64,000 bases of DNA. Source: Oharaeibacter diazotrophicus. GTDB lineage: Bacteria; Pseudomonadota; Alphaproteobacteria; Rhizobiales; Pleomorphomonadaceae. This document shows, piece after piece, positions 63,595 to 64,000 of this stretch (position 1 is its first letter; each line of letters begins with the position of its first letter). The stretch lies in NCBI RefSeq assembly GCF_004362745.1, contig NZ_SNXY01000006.1, positions 868,001-932,000 on the forward strand, written 5' to 3'. The notes under the pieces are model-generated. The model had not been told where the DNA came from, searched no databases, and saw only the letters and a list, made by a program, of their open reading frames with translations. Both the position numbers and the translations under genes were made by a program.

Positions 63595-64000
63595 TCAGCG
63601 CTTCGGCGCCGTCCAGTCGGACAGCTTGGTGCTCAGCATCAGCTTGGCGTAGACCGCACCGTCGCAGTCCGTGTAGGCCTGCGACGAACAGCCGGCGGCG
63701 GACAGGTCGTTGTCCTGGTAGCCGACGACGACAGAGACGTTGTCGTTGAACGCATAGGCCAGGTTGACGTCCCACCAGATGTAGGACGCGATCGACGGGT
63801 CGTTCTGGTACCACTCGTAGCCGAGCTCGGCGTTCGCCGTCAGCGCCTCCACCCGCGGCACGGGCACGCCGACGGTGCCGTAGAAGCCGTAGTAGTCGTC
63901 GCCGTCGTCGTTGGTGCGCGGTTCCCAATAGACCTCGCCCGTGACGAAGGCGCCGCTCTCGTGGGTATAGGTCGCGGCAGCGTAGATCTCGGCGAAGTCG
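63595..64000 (-). CDS. TorF-family putative porin, C-terminal part (5' end outside window)
   Basis: The last ~134 codons of a gene entering from the right edge. Visible sequence alternates aromatic and polar residues in beta-strand pairs (DFAEIYAAATYTHESGAF, ELGYEWYQNDPSIASYIWWDVNLAYAF, VSVVVGYQDNDLS) and ends AVYAKLMLSTKLSDWT, the pattern of the TorF/Gcw_chp outer membrane beta-barrel family. Two cysteines lie in one loop (AAGCSSQAYTDCDG). The signal peptide is not in the window. Confidence 0.75.
   Translation of the reverse strand, partial: DFAEIYAAATYTHESGAFVTGEVYWEPRTNDDGDDYYGFYGTVGVPVPRVEALTANAELGYEWYQNDPSIASYIWWDVNLAYAFNDNVSVVVGYQDNDLSAAGCSSQAYTDCDGAVYAKLMLSTKLSDWTAPKR

Overview
The window is very GC-rich, densely packed and coded on both strands. 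It looks like a chromosomal segment of an alphaproteobacterium of the order Hyphomicrobiales (Rhizobiales): a facultative methylotroph that can also oxidise hydrogen. The evidence is a serine-cycle block, a rhizobial-type hup/hyp uptake hydrogenase operon, a DUF1127 gene followed by CCUCCUCCC-motif hairpins, and the typical yajC-secD-secF and serS-surE-pcm-lysM/M23 neighbourhoods. A Pleomorphomonas/Oharaeibacter-like or Methylobacterium-like host is possible, but no rRNA or species marker is present.

Layout: 1-358 is the tail of a LysR regulator. 728-6638 (+) carries serine-glyoxylate aminotransferase, malyl-CoA lyase, both malate-CoA ligase subunits and a D-2-hydroxyacid (hydroxypyruvate/glyoxylate) reductase. 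Together these take glyoxylate to serine and hydroxypyruvate to glycerate, and split malate into acetyl-CoA and glyoxylate. Inverted pairs of palindromic repeats sit in the gaps on both sides of the lyase gene and before the reductase. 6894-9415 holds three small unknown genes, a luciferase-like flavin monooxygenase and a sulfite-oxidase-like molybdoenzyme.

9517-22374 is an exopolysaccharide locus: polymerase-like membrane protein, Wzz-type chain-length protein with a degenerate kinase domain, GNAT-like protein, GH5 glycosidase, WecG/GumM-type and GT4 glycosyltransferases, a beta-propeller protein, a tandem alpha/beta hydrolase and a Wzx-like flippase. No initiating phosphoglycosyltransferase is seen, so it must lie elsewhere. 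22389-23995 is an ECF42-type sigma factor with its DGPF/YCII partner and a matching promoter.

24116-41187 (-) is an almost gapless 17-kb operon: hupSLCDEFGHIJK, hypABFCDE, then the hupR/hoxA-type sigma-54 activator and a hupT-type sensor kinase. HupS carries all six cysteines of the oxygen-tolerant proximal 4Fe-3S cluster. A near-perfect sigma-54 promoter lies 50 bp upstream of hupS. Hydrogen electrons would go through cytochrome b HupC to quinone. hupUV and hypX are not in the window.

41488-48766 contains a fumarylacetoacetase-family gene, a ureide-catabolism trio (uraD, an allantoate-amidohydrolase-like gene, an M20 peptidase), marC, a small lipoprotein and a formate-dehydrogenase/DMSO-reductase-family enzyme. 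49297-49810 is the most striking non-coding locus: a 49-codon DUF1127 gene followed by eight tandem hairpins, each showing a CCTCCTCCC-type (anti-Shine-Dalgarno-like) loop and the last ending in a T tract. This resembles the CcsR/'cuckoo' sRNA family. 49901-63471 is mostly housekeeping: trmFO, a GloVer-repeat exported protein, relatives of the complex I assembly factors NDUFAF6 and NDUFAF3, secF/secD/yajC, a DUF815 ATPase, an NlpD-like LysM/M23 lipoprotein, pcm, surE and serS. The window ends inside a TorF-like outer membrane protein gene.
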